Shown piece after piece: positions 14,786 to 24,143 of a stretch of DNA of 64,000 nt. The position numbers and the translations under genes were made by a program. The notes below the pieces were generated by a model. That model searched no databases and was not told the DNA's origin. It was given only the letters and a program-made list of their open reading frames with translations. Numbering within the stretch: position 1 is the first letter of the stretch; each line of letters starts with the position of its first letter. The DNA is from Halorarum halophilum. Its GTDB lineage: Archaea > Halobacteriota > Halobacteria > Halobacteriales > Haloferacaceae. The DNA lies in assembly GCF_013401515.1 (NCBI RefSeq), contig NZ_CP058529.1, positions 2,666,001 through 2,730,000 on the forward strand, written 5' to 3'.

Positions 14786-16921
14786 ATGCAAGCCGACCAG
14801 GTGACGCGGGAGACGTTCTGGACGGTCGGCCCCGTCGGGAAGGCCGCCTTCTACTTCCTCTCCGCCGTCGCGATCGCCCTCTTCCTCTACGGGACGTACC
14901 AGCGGTTCGCGCGGTACGCGGCCGGTGCCGACGACTGGTTCGACCGGTTCGACGACTTCCCGTCGCGGGTGCTCACCGCGGCCGCCACGGTCGCCTCGAA
15001 CCGCGGCCAGTTCGACCGCGACGCGTACGCCGGCGTCATGCACGCGTTCATCGTCTGGGGCTTCCTGACCCTGCTCATCGGCACCGCCATCCTCGGGGTC
15101 GACATGGACCTGTGGCGGCCGGTCACCGGCGAGTCGTTCTTCGTCGGCGACTTCTACCTCTCGTACTCGTTCGTGATGGACGCCATGGGGCTGCTGTTCG
15201 TCGTCGGCGTCGGCATGGCCATCTGGCGCCGCTACCGCCGGCGCGAGGGGCGCCTGTGGGGCAAGCACACCTCGCTGGAGGACGACGCGTTCATCTGGAC
15301 GCTGTTCCTCCTCGGCGTCGGCGGCTACGTGCTCGAGGCGTTCCGCATCGTCGGAACCGCCGAGGCGACCGCCGCCGGCCTGCAGTTCATCGAATTCGAG
15401 CGCGTCTCGTTCGTCGGCTTCTTCCTCGCGGGCGTGTTCGCCGAACTCGGCCTCCGGCCCGGCTTCGCGGAGACGCTGTACCACTGGGGCTGGTGGAGCC
15501 ACGCGCTGCTCGCGCTCGGGTTCATCGCGCTCGTCCCGTACGCGAAGCCGTTCCACATGCTCTCCAGTTTCGCCAACGTCGTCACCCGGGACGAGAAGGC
15601 CGGCGTCCGCCTGCCGGGCGTCCCCGAGGACGCCGGCCCCGAAGAGATCGGCTACGCCTCCATCGACGACTTCTCCTGGCGCCACATCCTCGACCAGGAC
15701 GCCTGCACGAAGTGCGGCCGCTGTTCGTCGGTCTGTCCCGCCAAGGCGTCGGGCCGGCCGCTCGACCCGCGCGACGTCATCCTCGATCTGAAGTCCTACC
15801 GCCAGGACCTCGACGCCGGCAGGACCGAGGAGGTCGAGATCGTCGCGGACGGCGGCGACTCGGTGGTCGCCGCGGAGACGATGGAGTCGTGCATGTCCTG
15901 CATGGCGTGCATGGACGCCTGCCCGGTCGACATCGAGCACGTCGCGGAGTTCACGCAGATGAACCGCCGCCTGACAGAGACGGGCCAGATGGACGAGGGG
16001 GTCCAGGACGCGATGATGAACGTGTTCCAGAACGGGAACACCTTCGGCAACCCGGCGCGGAAGCGCCCGGACTGGACCGACGACCTCGACTTCGAGGTGC
16101 CCGACGCCCGCGAGGAGGACGTCGAGTTCCTCTGGTACGTCGGCGAGTACCCCAGCTACGACGACCGGAACCGCCGGGTCGCCCGCTCGCTGGCCACGCT
16201 GTTCGAGCGCGCCGGCGTCTCCTACGGCATCCTCTACGAGGACGAGGGACATGACGGCAACGACGTGCGGCGCGTCGGCGAGGAGGGCCTCTTCGAGATG
16301 CTCGTCGAGGACAACGCCGAGGCGTTCGCCTCGTGCACCTTCGAGAAGGTCGTTACGACCGACCCCCACTCGATGAACACCTTCCGGAACGAGTACCCCG
16401 AGATGAGCGAGTTCGACGCGCCCGTCTTCCACTACACGCAGGTCGTCGAGGACCTCGTGCGGCAGGGTCGACTCGGCCTCGACGGGACGGAACTCGACTA
16501 CGCGGCGACGTACCACGACCCGTGCCACCTCGGCCGGATGAACGAGGTGTACGAGGCGCCGCGCGAACTGATCCGCGCGACGGGCGTCCGTCTCTCGGAG
16601 ATGCCGCGAAACCGCGCGGACTCCTTCTGCTGTGGCGGGGGCGGCGGCGGCCTCTGGATGGACTTCGACGAGGACCCCAAACCGAGCGAGGAGCGCCTCC
16701 GCGAGGCGCTCGAGGACACCGACGCGGGCGCCGCGGTGGAGAAGTTCGTCGTCGCCTGCCCGATGTGCGGGACGATGTACGAGGACGGCCGCAAGACCGG
16801 CGACTTCGAGGACGACATCGAGGTGATCGACGTGGCGGAGCTGCTGTGCGAGGCGCTGGAGGCGAAGGAGACGGCCGCGGCGGACGCGGCGGGCGACAGG
16901 TCGCCGACGGCGGCCGACTGA
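14786..16921 (+). CDS. Membrane heterodisulfide-reductase-like iron-sulfur oxidoreductase
   Basis: A 711-residue fusion. Residues 1-270 carry about five to six helices of the NarI/DsrM-like cytochrome b type (for example FYFLSAVAIALFLYGTY, MHAFIVWGFLTLLIGTAIL), with His residues that could hold haem. Two 4Fe-4S sites follow: CTKCGRCSSVCPAKA (near 308) and CMSCMACMDACPVDI (near 370). The C-terminal part is of HdrD/GlpC type: the second CCG module DPCHLGRMNEVYEAPR ... SFCCGGGGG is intact, while the first reads TTDPHSMNTFRNEYP and lacks the usual Cys pair. It should pass electrons between a quinone pool and a dithiol or other acceptor. ATTTAA lies 26-32 bases before the ATG. Confidence 0.88.
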   Translation: MQADQVTRETFWTVGPVGKAAFYFLSAVAIALFLYGTYQRFARYAAGADDWFDRFDDFPSRVLTAAATVASNRGQFDRDAYAGVMHAFIVWGFLTLLIGTAILGVDMDLWRPVTGESFFVGDFYLSYSFVMDAMGLLFVVGVGMAIWRRYRRREGRLWGKHTSLEDDAFIWTLFLLGVGGYVLEAFRIVGTAEATAAGLQFIEFERVSFVGFFLAGVFAELGLRPGFAETLYHWGWWSHALLALGFIALVPYAKPFHMLSSFANVVTRDEKAGVRLPGVPEDAGPEEIGYASIDDFSWRHILDQDACTKCGRCSSVCPAKASGRPLDPRDVILDLKSYRQDLDAGRTEEVEIVADGGDSVVAAETMESCMSCMACMDACPVDIEHVAEFTQMNRRLTETGQMDEGVQDAMMNVFQNGNTFGNPARKRPDWTDDLDFEVPDAREEDVEFLWYVGEYPSYDDRNRRVARSLATLFERAGVSYGILYEDEGHDGNDVRRVGEEGLFEMLVEDNAEAFASCTFEKVVTTDPHSMNTFRNEYPEMSEFDAPVFHYTQVVEDLVRQGRLGLDGTELDYAATYHDPCHLGRMNEVYEAPRELIRATGVRLSEMPRNRADSFCCGGGGGGLWMDFDEDPKPSEERLREALEDTDAGAAVEKFVVACPMCGTMYEDGRKTGDFEDDIEVIDVAELLCEALEAKETAAADAAGDRSPTAAD

Positions 16922-16973
16922 CAGAGCGCGCCGCGGAACCCGTCTGGGCGGCACCTCCGGTTTCAGCCCGACT

Positions 16974-17849
16974 CTACGCCGGCTTCTCGACCTCCAACGC
17001 GAACAGCAGCGGAACCCGCGGCTCCGACTCCTGCACGTACCACTCGCCCTCGCGCTCCAGCCCCTCGAAACACGGCCACTCCGCGAACGGAAACTCCTCC
17101 AGGCTCGACACTCGGAGCCCCGCGTCGGCCGCCGCCGTGACGATGGCCGATAGCGGCCGATAGTACTGGTAGGTGACGTTCTTCGAGAGTTCCACGTCGT
17201 CGTCCGCGTACGTCTCGCCCGACTCGATCCGCATCTCCACCGGGTCGTGGTACGGGTAGGTCCACGTCGGCGGGTTGCCGTCGAACGCCTGCCCGATCGG
17301 GTGGTCGTCGACGAACAGCGCCTCGCCGCCCGGTTCCAGCAGTGTCGCGACGGTCTCGAAGAACCCCCGGAGGTCGGGGAGCCAGCAGAACACGCCGTAT
17401 GTGGCCACGACGGCCTCGAACCGCCGGTCCAGGGTTGCGGGTGCGTCGTACACGTCCGCCTCGACGAACTCGGCGTCCAGCCCCGTCTCGTCCCGCAGGG
17501 TGCGGGCCCGCTCGATAGCCTCGGGTGAGAAGTCGACGCCGACCGGGTCTGCGCCCTCGCGGGCCCACGAGAGCGTGTCGAGCCCGAAGTGGCACATGAG
17601 GTGGCAGAGCAAGGTTCCCTCGGCGTCGACGCGCTCGCGTTCGATCGAGTGGAGCGTCGAATCGCCGTCGAGGAACCCGTCCACGTCGTAGTGGTCGGTG
17701 TCCGGGTGGACCAGCGCCCGTTCGTCCCAGTTGTCGCGGTTCACCGCCCGCTGGGCCTCGTGGCTCGCCGGGTTCTCCCCGTCGTAGTCGTCCCCCGAGA
17801 ACCCCTCGGGCGCGCCGTCGGCCGGATCGCTTCCGTCGCCGTCGCTCAT
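16974..17849 (-). CDS. SAM-dependent methyltransferase, class I
   Basis: A 291-residue protein from the ATG of MSDGDGSD; the open frame extends 30 codons further but that part is shadow-like and overlaps the ferredoxin gene. The SAM fold starts at about residue 80: LLCHLMCHFGLDTLSWAREG (motif I region, a C-H-x-G variant of G-x-G-x-G) and GVDFSPEAIERAR (acidic end of beta 2). AEFVEADVYDAP and VATYGVFCWLPDL follow as motifs II/III. The C-terminal third is a beta-rich substrate domain (TYQYYRPLSAIVTAAADAGL). Relatives are annotated only as methyltransferases; the substrate is unknown. Confidence 0.85.
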   Translation of the reverse strand: MSDGDGSDPADGAPEGFSGDDYDGENPASHEAQRAVNRDNWDERALVHPDTDHYDVDGFLDGDSTLHSIERERVDAEGTLLCHLMCHFGLDTLSWAREGADPVGVDFSPEAIERARTLRDETGLDAEFVEADVYDAPATLDRRFEAVVATYGVFCWLPDLRGFFETVATLLEPGGEALFVDDHPIGQAFDGNPPTWTYPYHDPVEMRIESGETYADDDVELSKNVTYQYYRPLSAIVTAAADAGLRVSSLEEFPFAEWPCFEGLEREGEWYVQESEPRVPLLFALEVEKPA

Positions 17850-17886
17850 GGCGCTCGCTGCGGGCCGAGCCGTCAAAACTCCGGCG

Positions 17887-19276
<1,390 letters not shown>

Positions 19277-19334
19277 GTTCGGGGTCCGGAACCCTCCCCT
19301 TTAGCTATTTCGTAGACGATAACTCCGATTTGAG

Positions 19335-19985
19335 TCAAGTCCGACGGGAAGCTACGACAAGTGCGACAACCGGGACGGCCGGTCCGAACAGCGCGAGGAG
19401 GACGACGGGCGGCCAGGGCAGTCGGTATCCGGGGGACGTCGCCGGCGTCGTTGTCGACGAGTTGGACGTCTTCGCGGTACCGATCCCGTCGTCCGGGGTT
19501 CCGCCGGGTGCCCCGGCTCCGGACGGCGTCGCCGTCGACTCGCCCGGCGTGATCGTGAGCGTCCCCTCGTCGCGGCCGCCGCCCGGCGGTTCCACCGTCA
19601 CAGCGTACTCGCCCTGATTCAGCCGGTCACCGGACACCCCCCGAATCGTCACGTTCCGGACCGCGTCCCCTGGGGCGGAGAGTGCTCCCGTCGTGTTTCC
19701 GGACCTCACCGCAGCCGTGTCGAGGGTGACTGTCATCGACCCGTCCCCGTCGGCGTCGACGACGGTCGCCTCGAGTTCGACCCCGTCCCCGCCGGCAACC
19801 GTCAGCGTCGCCCGATCGGTGTCGTGGAATCGGAGGGGGATCTCGACGCGTCCGCCCGATTCGACGCTCGGGGACCGGTCCTCGAGGACCACGATCGGGT
19901 GGGCCGCGGCGATGCCCGCGCTGCTAGCGAGCAGGAGGACGACCGCGATCGCCCGAAGGAGCGGGCGGGCGGGCGGTGCGGACAC
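19335..19985 (-). CDS. Secreted, membrane-anchored protein with one repeat domain related to the neighbouring gene
   Basis: A 216-residue protein with a signal peptide (AIAVVLLLASSAGIAAA), one domain of about 110 residues and a C-terminal membrane helix (WPPVVLLALFGPAVPVVALVVA) with a basic end. The domain core LEATVVDADGDGSMTVTLDT at about residue 74 aligns with both copies in the gene just downstream, as do the flanking VESGGRVEIPLRF and NQGEYAVTVEPPGG. A Ser/Thr/Gly/Pro linker joins domain and anchor. It is transcribed in the same direction, 58 bases before the start of the two-domain gene, so the pair may be cotranscribed. Function unknown; probably cell surface. Confidence 0.7.
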   Translation of the reverse strand: MSAPPARPLLRAIAVVLLLASSAGIAAAHPIVVLEDRSPSVESGGRVEIPLRFHDTDRATLTVAGGDGVELEATVVDADGDGSMTVTLDTAAVRSGNTTGALSAPGDAVRNVTIRGVSGDRLNQGEYAVTVEPPGGGRDEGTLTITPGESTATPSGAGAPGGTPDDGIGTAKTSNSSTTTPATSPGYRLPWPPVVLLALFGPAVPVVALVVASRRT

Positions 19986-20066
19986 AGTCCGTGGTGGGCG
20001 TGGTGTCGAGATAAATCCGTGGCCGGTGCGCGGCGGTCGTGCTGGTCGGACGGAGGGTTGGGCGGA

Positions 20067-20351
20067 TCAATTCAGCGCCGCGTCGGCCGCGCGGAGCGCC
20101 TTCCTCCCCGGCGGGCGGTCGCGGAGCGGGGCGTCCACGAGGTACTCCACGAGCGCCTCGCGGATGGCCCGCATCTCCTCGCGGGTGAACCCGCGCGGGC
20201 GCTCCAGCGCGTGGAGCGCGTCGACCTCGACGGCGCTCTCGTCGCGTTCGGAGGCCGCCCTGAGCTGTTCCATCAGTGCGGAGTGAACTACCCACGCCTC
20301 CTCGCGGGTGACGTCGAGCAGCGTGGTCCCGTCTCGGACTGGGGTCGGCAT
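20067..20351 (-). CDS. Conserved haloarchaeal protein of unknown function (94 aa)
   Basis: A 94-residue soluble protein with strong haloarchaeal codon bias. It starts MPTPVRDGTTLLDVTREEAW and is mostly helical: VTREEAWVVHSALMEQLRAA, then LHALERPRGFTREEMRAIRE and a basic, Ala-rich end. The spacing of the two helices with T-R-E-E caps suggests a small alpha-helical fold; no catalytic or metal motif is seen. I recall similar short proteins in haloarchaea but can assign no role. It is followed by the surface-protein pair on the same strand and preceded by a 448-base gene-free stretch. Confidence 0.65.
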   Translation of the reverse strand: MPTPVRDGTTLLDVTREEAWVVHSALMEQLRAASERDESAVEVDALHALERPRGFTREEMRAIREALVEYLVDAPLRDRPPGRKALRAADAALN

Positions 20352-20799
20352 CTCGGTCGCCGACTCAGTTCAGACCTACTTTAGCTGTGACTACCGTTGA
20401 GCCCGTTTCACGAAATGGGACGGTTTTACAACGTTCCTACCCCCGAATTACCGCGTCCGTACCGGTTTTTAGCATGACATTAGCGGGTCGAAACGGGGTT
20501 TTTTGTTCGATTTTCGTATCGGCGGGGCGTTCCCTCGGACTGATGCGCCGAGGCGCGCGGCCCGACGACGGATCACGGGCCGACGCGCGTGCTGAGGCCG
20601 ACCCAGCAAACGTGTCACCCGGCCAATCGAACTTCCCTTGTTGTGTGACGTGCGCTCTGGCAGAAACGGGCTTCCACATGTAGAACGACACGTTGACGAT
20701 CAGACGACGTATCGACCGGGATGGCGGAGGCTCGTCGTCACTCGAAGGCGGCGATGCCGGTCATGCTGACCGTGATTCCAACGGGACGAGTAGCCGGAG
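20352..20799. other. Gene-free stretch of 448 bases
   Basis: No convincing gene. Frames on both strands (for example plus 20387-20683) have poor third-position GC and no family match. The sequence is clearly AT-richer than average and holds T-runs (around 20463-20468 and 20499-20507) that could act as transcription terminators on the plus strand. At its right end, 20738-20761 carries a near-copy of the 3' end of the acyl-CoA dehydrogenase gene (see findings). Confidence 0.5.
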
Positions 20800-21963
20800 C
20801 TACTCGAAGGCTGGAATCCCGGTCAGATCCTGCCCGAGGATGAGCGAGTGGATGTCGTGGGTCCCCTCGTAGGTGTACACCGTCTCGAGGTTGCTCATGT
20901 GGCGCATCGGCGAGTAGTCGGTGGTGATGCCGTTGCCGCCGAGCATCTCGCGGGCGACTCGCGCCTGGTTCCGGGCCATCCGGACGTTGTTCCGCTTCGC
21001 CATCGACACCTGCTGGGGGCGCAGGCGACCCTCCTCCTTCAGGTCGGCGAGGCGGTACGCGAGCAACTGGGCGAGCGTGATCTGGGTCGCCATCTCCGCG
21101 AGCTTCCCCTGTTGGATCTGGAAGCGAGCGATGGGGCCGCCGAACTGGTCGCGGTCGAGCTGGTAGTCGCGGGCTGTCTCGAAGCAGTCGCGCGCGGCGC
21201 CGACGACGCCCCAGGCGATGCCGTATCGCGCCTGCGTGAGACACGAGAGCGGGCCCTTCATCCCCTCAACGTCGGGGAGGACGTTCTCCTCGGGGATTCT
21301 GACGTCCGAGAGGCCGATCTCGCCCGTCACGGAGGCGCGCATCGAGAGCTTCTCGTCGATCTTGTTCGTCGACACGCCGTCGCGGTCCGTCTCGACGAGG
21401 AAGCCGCGGATGGGGTCGTCCCCGGCCGAGACGTCCCGGGCCCAGACGACCGCCACGTCGGCGATGGGGGAGTTGGTGATCCACGTCTTCGAGCCGTTGA
21501 GGACGTAGCCGTCGGCATCGCGCTCCGCGCGGGTCTCCATCCCCGAGGGGTTCGAGCCGTGCTCCGGTTCGGTGAGCCCGAAGCAGCCGACCGCCTCGCC
21601 CTCGCCGAGCGCGGGGAGCCACTCTTCCTTCTGGGCCTCGCTGCCGAAGGCGTGGATGGGGTACATCACGAGCGCGCCCTGCACGGAGGCCATCGAGCGC
21701 AGGCCGGAGTCGCACGCCTCCAGTTCCTGCATCAGCAGGCCGTACGCCCGCTCGGAGACGTTCGGCGAGCCGTACCCCTCGAGGTTCGGGGCGTAGAAGC
21801 CGAGTTCGCCCATCTCGGGGATGAGCTCCGTCGGGAAGGTACCGTTCTCGTAGTGGTCGGCGATGTCCGGCTGGACCTCCTCCGCCACGAACTCACGGGC
21901 CGTGTCGCGGATGAGCTTCTCCTCGGCAGAGAGGTCCGCCTCCAGACCGACGTAGTCGAGCAT
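20800..21963 (-). CDS. Acyl-CoA dehydrogenase (glutaryl-CoA dehydrogenase-like)
   Basis: A 387-residue flavoenzyme of the ACAD family. FAD and substrate motifs are visible: CFGLTEPEHGSNPSGMETRA (near residue 128), YVLNGSKTWITNSPIADVAVV-type region (near 153), and MLGGNGITTDYSPMRHM (near 340). The general base is the Glu in YTYEGTHDIHSLILG (near 367). The E-P-x-x-G-S-x-P-x-x-M pattern and the Y-E-G-T-H-D-I-H end favour the glutaryl-CoA dehydrogenase branch, which oxidises and decarboxylates glutaryl-CoA to crotonyl-CoA; a general short-chain substrate cannot be ruled out. It stands alone. A 24-base near-duplicate of its last codons lies 39 bases downstream. Confidence 0.9.
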   Translation of the reverse strand: MLDYVGLEADLSAEEKLIRDTAREFVAEEVQPDIADHYENGTFPTELIPEMGELGFYAPNLEGYGSPNVSERAYGLLMQELEACDSGLRSMASVQGALVMYPIHAFGSEAQKEEWLPALGEGEAVGCFGLTEPEHGSNPSGMETRAERDADGYVLNGSKTWITNSPIADVAVVWARDVSAGDDPIRGFLVETDRDGVSTNKIDEKLSMRASVTGEIGLSDVRIPEENVLPDVEGMKGPLSCLTQARYGIAWGVVGAARDCFETARDYQLDRDQFGGPIARFQIQQGKLAEMATQITLAQLLAYRLADLKEEGRLRPQQVSMAKRNNVRMARNQARVAREMLGGNGITTDYSPMRHMSNLETVYTYEGTHDIHSLILGQDLTGIPAFE

Positions 21964-22074
21964 GTCTCGGAGTCGGGAACGCTGGGTGAAAAGCGAATCG
22001 CTACCACGGACTGTCCCGCCGCGCCGAGGCGCTCGACGTGCCGGGCAGCGCCGCGTCGGGCCGGGTTCGGCTGG

Positions 22075-22797
22075 TTACGCCTCGACCTCTGTGTCGTCCG
22101 ATCCCGTGGAGTCCTCGCGCACCCGCCGCGCGTGGGCGGTGAAGTTCTCGAACAGCGTCTTCGCCTCGCAGGCGGCGTCGTAGTTCTCGGGGGTGATGTC
22201 CGCCAGTACCTCGTCGACCTTCCCGTCGCCGATGCGCTCGCGCTTGCCCTCCGCGACCTCCCGCGCCGTCTCCTGGTCGTACTCGGGGTGGAACTGCACG
22301 CCCCAGGCGTTCCCCTTCCGGAAGGCGTGGACGCCGAACTCGTTCCGGGCGAGCAGCGTCGCGTCCGGCGGGAGCTCCACGACGGCGTCGCCGTGGGTCG
22401 TGAAGGCGGTGAACTCCTCGTCGATGCCGGCGAACAGGTCGTCGTCCCCGAGGTGTTCGATCCCGTTGTAGCCGATCTCGAAGTCGTCCATCCCGGAGAC
22501 GCGCCCGCCGAGCGCCTCGGCGAGCACCTGGTGGCCGTAACAGACGCCGAGGATGGGGAGGTCGCGTTCGGCGGCCGCGGCGGTCCACTCGACCAGCGGC
22601 GGGATCCACTCCTCGTCCCAGTACACCGACGAGCGCGAGCCGGTGACGACGACCCCGTCCCAGTCGAAGTGGTCGGGGAGGTGTCCGCCGTTCACGTCGA
22701 ACTCGGCGAGGTCGGCGTCGAGCTCGCGGCGGAAGTTCCGGGCCGTGTTCGCGTCCTCGTGGGCCGCATTGAGCAGGGCGAACCGCAGTCGTGTCAT
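22075..22797 (-). CDS. Class I glutamine amidotransferase (GMP synthase glutaminase-like)
   Basis: A 240-residue stand-alone GATase1 domain. The nucleophile elbow is LGVCYGHQVLAEALGG (near residue 85) and the catalytic His and Glu are in GVQFHPEYD (near 175), so the triad is complete. No synthase domain is fused and no partner gene is adjacent. Such proteins resemble GuaA glutaminase subunits but with a long C-terminal tail (to EVEA) they may act on gamma-glutamyl compounds instead. The start is put at MTRLRFALL; nine more codons upstream are open but less likely. Substrate unknown. Confidence 0.85.
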   Translation of the reverse strand: MTRLRFALLNAAHEDANTARNFRRELDADLAEFDVNGGHLPDHFDWDGVVVTGSRSSVYWDEEWIPPLVEWTAAAAERDLPILGVCYGHQVLAEALGGRVSGMDDFEIGYNGIEHLGDDDLFAGIDEEFTAFTTHGDAVVELPPDATLLARNEFGVHAFRKGNAWGVQFHPEYDQETAREVAEGKRERIGDGKVDEVLADITPENYDAACEAKTLFENFTAHARRVREDSTGSDDTEVEA

Positions 22798-22902
22798 TGG
22801 CGTGTCTCGGCGCGCCGGGGCCAAGTGCCTTGCGTCGCCCGCAGGCTCGGCCGGGGTCGGGGACGTGCGGGAGACCGCCCGAGACGCGCCCGGCCGGCAG
22901 TC

Positions 22903-23703
22903 TCAGCTCCCGAGGAACTCCAGGAGCCGGTCGTTCACCGTCCGCGAGTGTTCGATATGGGCGAGGTGCCCTGCGCCCTCGACGGCCTCGAACTCGCCGC
23001 GGGGGAGCCCCTCGGCCAGTTCCTCGCCCTTCCCGGGCGGGCAGAGCGCGTCCTCGCTCCCGTGGAGCACGAGCGCCTCGTTCGTCACCTCGTACAGCCG
23101 GTCGGTCAGGTCGAACGAGTCGAGCGCGGCCCGGGTCGACTCCCACGCCTCGGGGTCGGCGTCCTCGGCCGCGCGCCACTCGGCGATACGAGAGAGGACG
23201 TCGGGCTGAGAACCGACGAACTCGCGGGAGAAGGCTGCCTCGAGGGATGACGCCAGCGTCTCGGGGTCGTCCGGGTCGGGGCGGAGCGGGTCGGGGTTCA
23301 GACCCTCGCCGTAGGCGGCGGTGCCGACGAGCGCGAGCTTGCGAACCCGGTCGGAGCCGAGCGCGGCCGTCAGCGCGACCGCGCCCCCGAGGCCGACGCC
23401 GACGAGGTGCGTGGAGCGGACGCCGGCGTCCGAGAGTACCGCATCGAGGTCTCCGACGAGGTCCGCGACGGTGTAGGGCCCGGGCGGCGCGTCGGAGTCG
23501 TCGGTCCCCCGCGTCGCAGGGATGACCGCCCGGTACGGCCCGGCGACGGCGGCGTGTTGCCAGCCCCACTGCCACGGGCCGAAGCCGAGTTCGCCGCAGA
23601 ACGTGACGGTGTTCGTGGAGTTCGTCCCTTCCGCGTCCCCGGCGTAGCCCTCGCCGTCGACCTCGTAGTAGAGCTGTATCGAGTTGTTCGTGGCGTACGG
23701 CAC
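22903..23703 (-). CDS. Alpha/beta-hydrolase fold protein with the nucleophile Ser replaced by Gly
   Basis: A 266-residue alpha/beta hydrolase from a GTG at 23703 (MPYATNNSIQLYYEVDGEG), with ATACTAAC about 33 bases upstream. The fold marks are TVTFCGELGFGPWQWG (oxyanion strand region), VLHGSEDALCP (acid, near residue 215) and GAGHLAHIEH (His, near 240). The nucleophile elbow, normally G-x-S-x-G-G, reads LVGVGLGGAVAL, so the Ser is Gly. Either the protein is not a Ser hydrolase or a different residue serves. The open frame continues upstream for 89 codons, including a short protein-like piece (RREGFLRRFGPDAVDELRH region), which I treat as intergenic. Confidence 0.8.
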   Translation of the reverse strand: MPYATNNSIQLYYEVDGEGYAGDAEGTNSTNTVTFCGELGFGPWQWGWQHAAVAGPYRAVIPATRGTDDSDAPPGPYTVADLVGDLDAVLSDAGVRSTHLVGVGLGGAVALTAALGSDRVRKLALVGTAAYGEGLNPDPLRPDPDDPETLASSLEAAFSREFVGSQPDVLSRIAEWRAAEDADPEAWESTRAALDSFDLTDRLYEVTNEALVLHGSEDALCPPGKGEELAEGLPRGEFEAVEGAGHLAHIEHSRTVNDRLLEFLGS

Positions 23704-24143
23704 TGTTACTCGGTGGTTGACGGCGTGTGGGTTAGTATTCGACGACTGTGATCCGTTGCTGAGGTTTTCGGAGTTGTGACGGAGTTCGTCGACGGCGTCG
23801 GGACCAAAACGCCTCAGGAAGCCCTCGCGGGTCTCGGCTAAGCGACGCACCTCCGGCTGACAACGTGCATCGATGAGTGGTCGGCCGGTATCGGCGCGTG
23901 CCGGCGCGGCTCCGTCCGCGCCAGACGCGCGCGAGGGGCGAGAAGCACAGTGAGCGGAGCGAGCGAGCATCGCAGTCGGCTGGGGAGGGTTCGAGCGCCC
24001 GGGGGCTTTCGAGCCGTTCTGATCCCCTTCGACGATCGGTCAATCCTCCATCAAGATACCACCCCGCTACCCGCACACTCATAGGAGCAACATCGCCCGG
24101 AGACCGCGCGATATATCCGACCGAGCGACCGACCACACATCCA
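23704..24143. other. Gene-free stretch of 440 bases with one copy of a dispersed repeat
   Basis: No intact gene. 23893-23990 is a copy of a 98-base repeat also found at 50429-50526. On the minus strand, about 23760-23860 encodes a short helix-like piece (FLRRFGPDAVDEL) with fair codon bias that may be a gene remnant or a lost N-terminal part of the hydrolase. A TATA-like GATATATC near 24108-24116 serves the threonine aldolase gene. Confidence 0.5.
23893..23990 (+). repeat. Dispersed 98-base repeat, copy A
   Basis: The first 45 bases match 50429-50473 at 43 positions, and the end (GTCGGCTGGGGAGGGT versus ATCGGTTGGGGAGGGT) matches again at the same spacing. It contains the hairpin GGCGCGG-ctccgt-CCGCGCC at 23903-23922. 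Read in one minus-strand frame, both copies would encode similar Arg-rich peptides (SLxxxxFSPLARVxRGRSRA type), but codon bias does not support a gene. Confidence 0.65.

Noticed and set aside
14471-16954. A minus-strand open frame of 827 codons opposite the Hdr-like gene
   Set aside because: Its composition (R, V, E, H rich without motifs) is that of the antisense of a GC3-biased gene. The plus-strand protein has clear Fe-S motifs and a TATA box.
20387-20683. A possible 98-residue protein in the 20.4-20.8 kb gap
   Set aside because: Third positions are not GC-rich, there is no family pattern and the frame contains T-runs; unlikely to be a gene.
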